A DNA stretch of 5,713 nt from an uncultured Oscillospiraceae bacterium (GTDB taxonomy: Bacteria; Bacillota; Clostridia; Oscillospirales; Oscillospiraceae): contig CAKTPO010000040.1 in assembly GCA_934591845.1 (NCBI GenBank), positions 1 to 5,713 on the forward strand, in the 5' to 3' direction. The notes under the pieces were generated by a model. It ran no database searches and was not told the origin of the DNA. It saw nothing but the letters and a program-made list of their open reading frames with translations. Shown here in pieces: positions 5,466 to 5,713 of the stretch; the first letter of the stretch is position 1; the number at the start of each line of letters is the position of its first letter. A program made the translations under genes and the position numbers.

Positions 5466-5504
5466 GGATTCCTCCACTACGCTAACGCTACGGTCGGAAT
5501 GACA
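5465..5504 (+). repeat. GGATTCCTC...GGAATGACA palindromic element
   Basis: Starts GGATTCCTCCACTACGC and ends CGGTCGGAATGACA, with pairing arms ATTCC (5468-5472) and GGAAT (5496-5500). Related copies lie at 49-84 (+) and at 5379-5417 (-). The copy here and the one at 5379-5417 face opposite ways, so this short region is itself an inverted repeat. Confidence 0.7.
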
Positions 5505-5563
5505 ATGTGGTTACGTTTCTACGAATTCGCCTACAGTTTCTAGAATGTTTCACGCCGCCCCGC
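5505..5563. other. Spacer with no recognised feature
   Basis: Between the palindromic element and the second double hairpin. No gene, promoter or repeat relation was recognised. Confidence 0.5.
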
Positions 5564-5616
5564 CCCCTCATCAGTCTCGGCTGCGCCGAGCCAGCTTCCC
5601 CGGAGGGGAAGCTTTT
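5564..5616 (+). terminator. Double hairpin, terminator-shaped, right copy
   Basis: CCCCTCATC (5564-5572) is followed by hairpin CTCGGC/GCCGAG (5576-5581/5585-5590, loop TGC) and hairpin AGCTTCCCC/GGGGAAGCT (5593-5601/5605-5613, loop GGA), then a short T-run. The layout matches 226-277, but the stem bases differ and pairing is kept. It may act as a terminator, though its T-tract is short. Confidence 0.6.
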
Positions 5617-5670
5617 GTACCGTGCTTTCGGGTACAGGGGTTTATTGGGAACGATTCCGTCCTTTCACGC
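5617..5670. other. Spacer with no recognised gene
   Basis: Only a small hairpin is seen, GTACC/GGTAC-like arms around GTGCTTTC at about 5617-5635. Nothing else could be assigned. Confidence 0.45.
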
Positions 5671-5700
5671 ACGGAACGGCACATAGGCCGTTCCCTACGG
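5671..5700 (+). repeat. Third copy of the GGAACGGC hairpin repeat
   Basis: These 30 bases are identical to 137-166 in the same orientation, and the core also occurs inverted at 5301-5326. The stem is GGAACGGC/GCCGTTCC with loop ACATAG. The surrounding bases differ from module 1, so this part can occur without the rest of the module. Confidence 0.8.
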
Positions 5701-5713
5701 TTTCGCTGAAAGG

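Overview
The window looks like a chromosomal segment of a fairly GC-rich Gram-positive anaerobe of the Clostridia, perhaps the Oscillospirales. That placement is an inference from three things: purine-rich Shine-Dalgarno sites, a consensus sigma-A promoter, and intergenic space filled with short dispersed repeats (TTGTCAA heptads, GGATTCCTC...GGAATGACA elements, CCCCTCATC double hairpins). No marker gene fixes the species.

Layout: 1-495 is non-coding and built almost entirely of repeat modules, with one terminator-shaped hairpin at 253-277. A consensus extended -10 promoter at 497-525 starts a compact four-gene operon, all on the + strand. Its genes are a DltA-like amino-acid adenylating ligase (572-2083), a fold-III PLP-dependent decarboxylase (2084-3235), a DltC-like carrier protein (3280-3507) and an AlgI/DltB-type MBOAT membrane acyltransferase (3523-5166). 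A strong intrinsic terminator (5170-5199) closes the operon 3 nt after the last stop codon. From 5208 to the end the sequence is again non-coding repeats, and 5208-5465 is an inverted copy of the modules found at 1-490.

How the genes may work together: the ligase would activate an amino acid as its adenylate and load it on the phosphopantetheine arm of the carrier. The MBOAT protein would then pass the acyl group across the membrane to an envelope polymer, as DltA, DltC and DltB do for D-alanine. The departure from a dlt operon is the decarboxylase between ligase and carrier, together with the absence of any DltD or SGNH-type partner. Two readings are possible. The decarboxylase may act on the carrier-bound amino acid, as BtrK does on glutamyl-BtrI in butirosin synthesis, or it may supply a free decarboxylated amino acid to the ligase. 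Either way the predicted product is an envelope polymer esterified with an unusual amino-acyl group that carries a positive charge. The MBOAT protein ends in a Tyr-x-x-Phe tail resembling the reactive tail of DltX, so that role may be built into it.

The enzyme families and the operon layout are well supported by the sequence. The substrate, the order of reactions and the acceptor are inferred.
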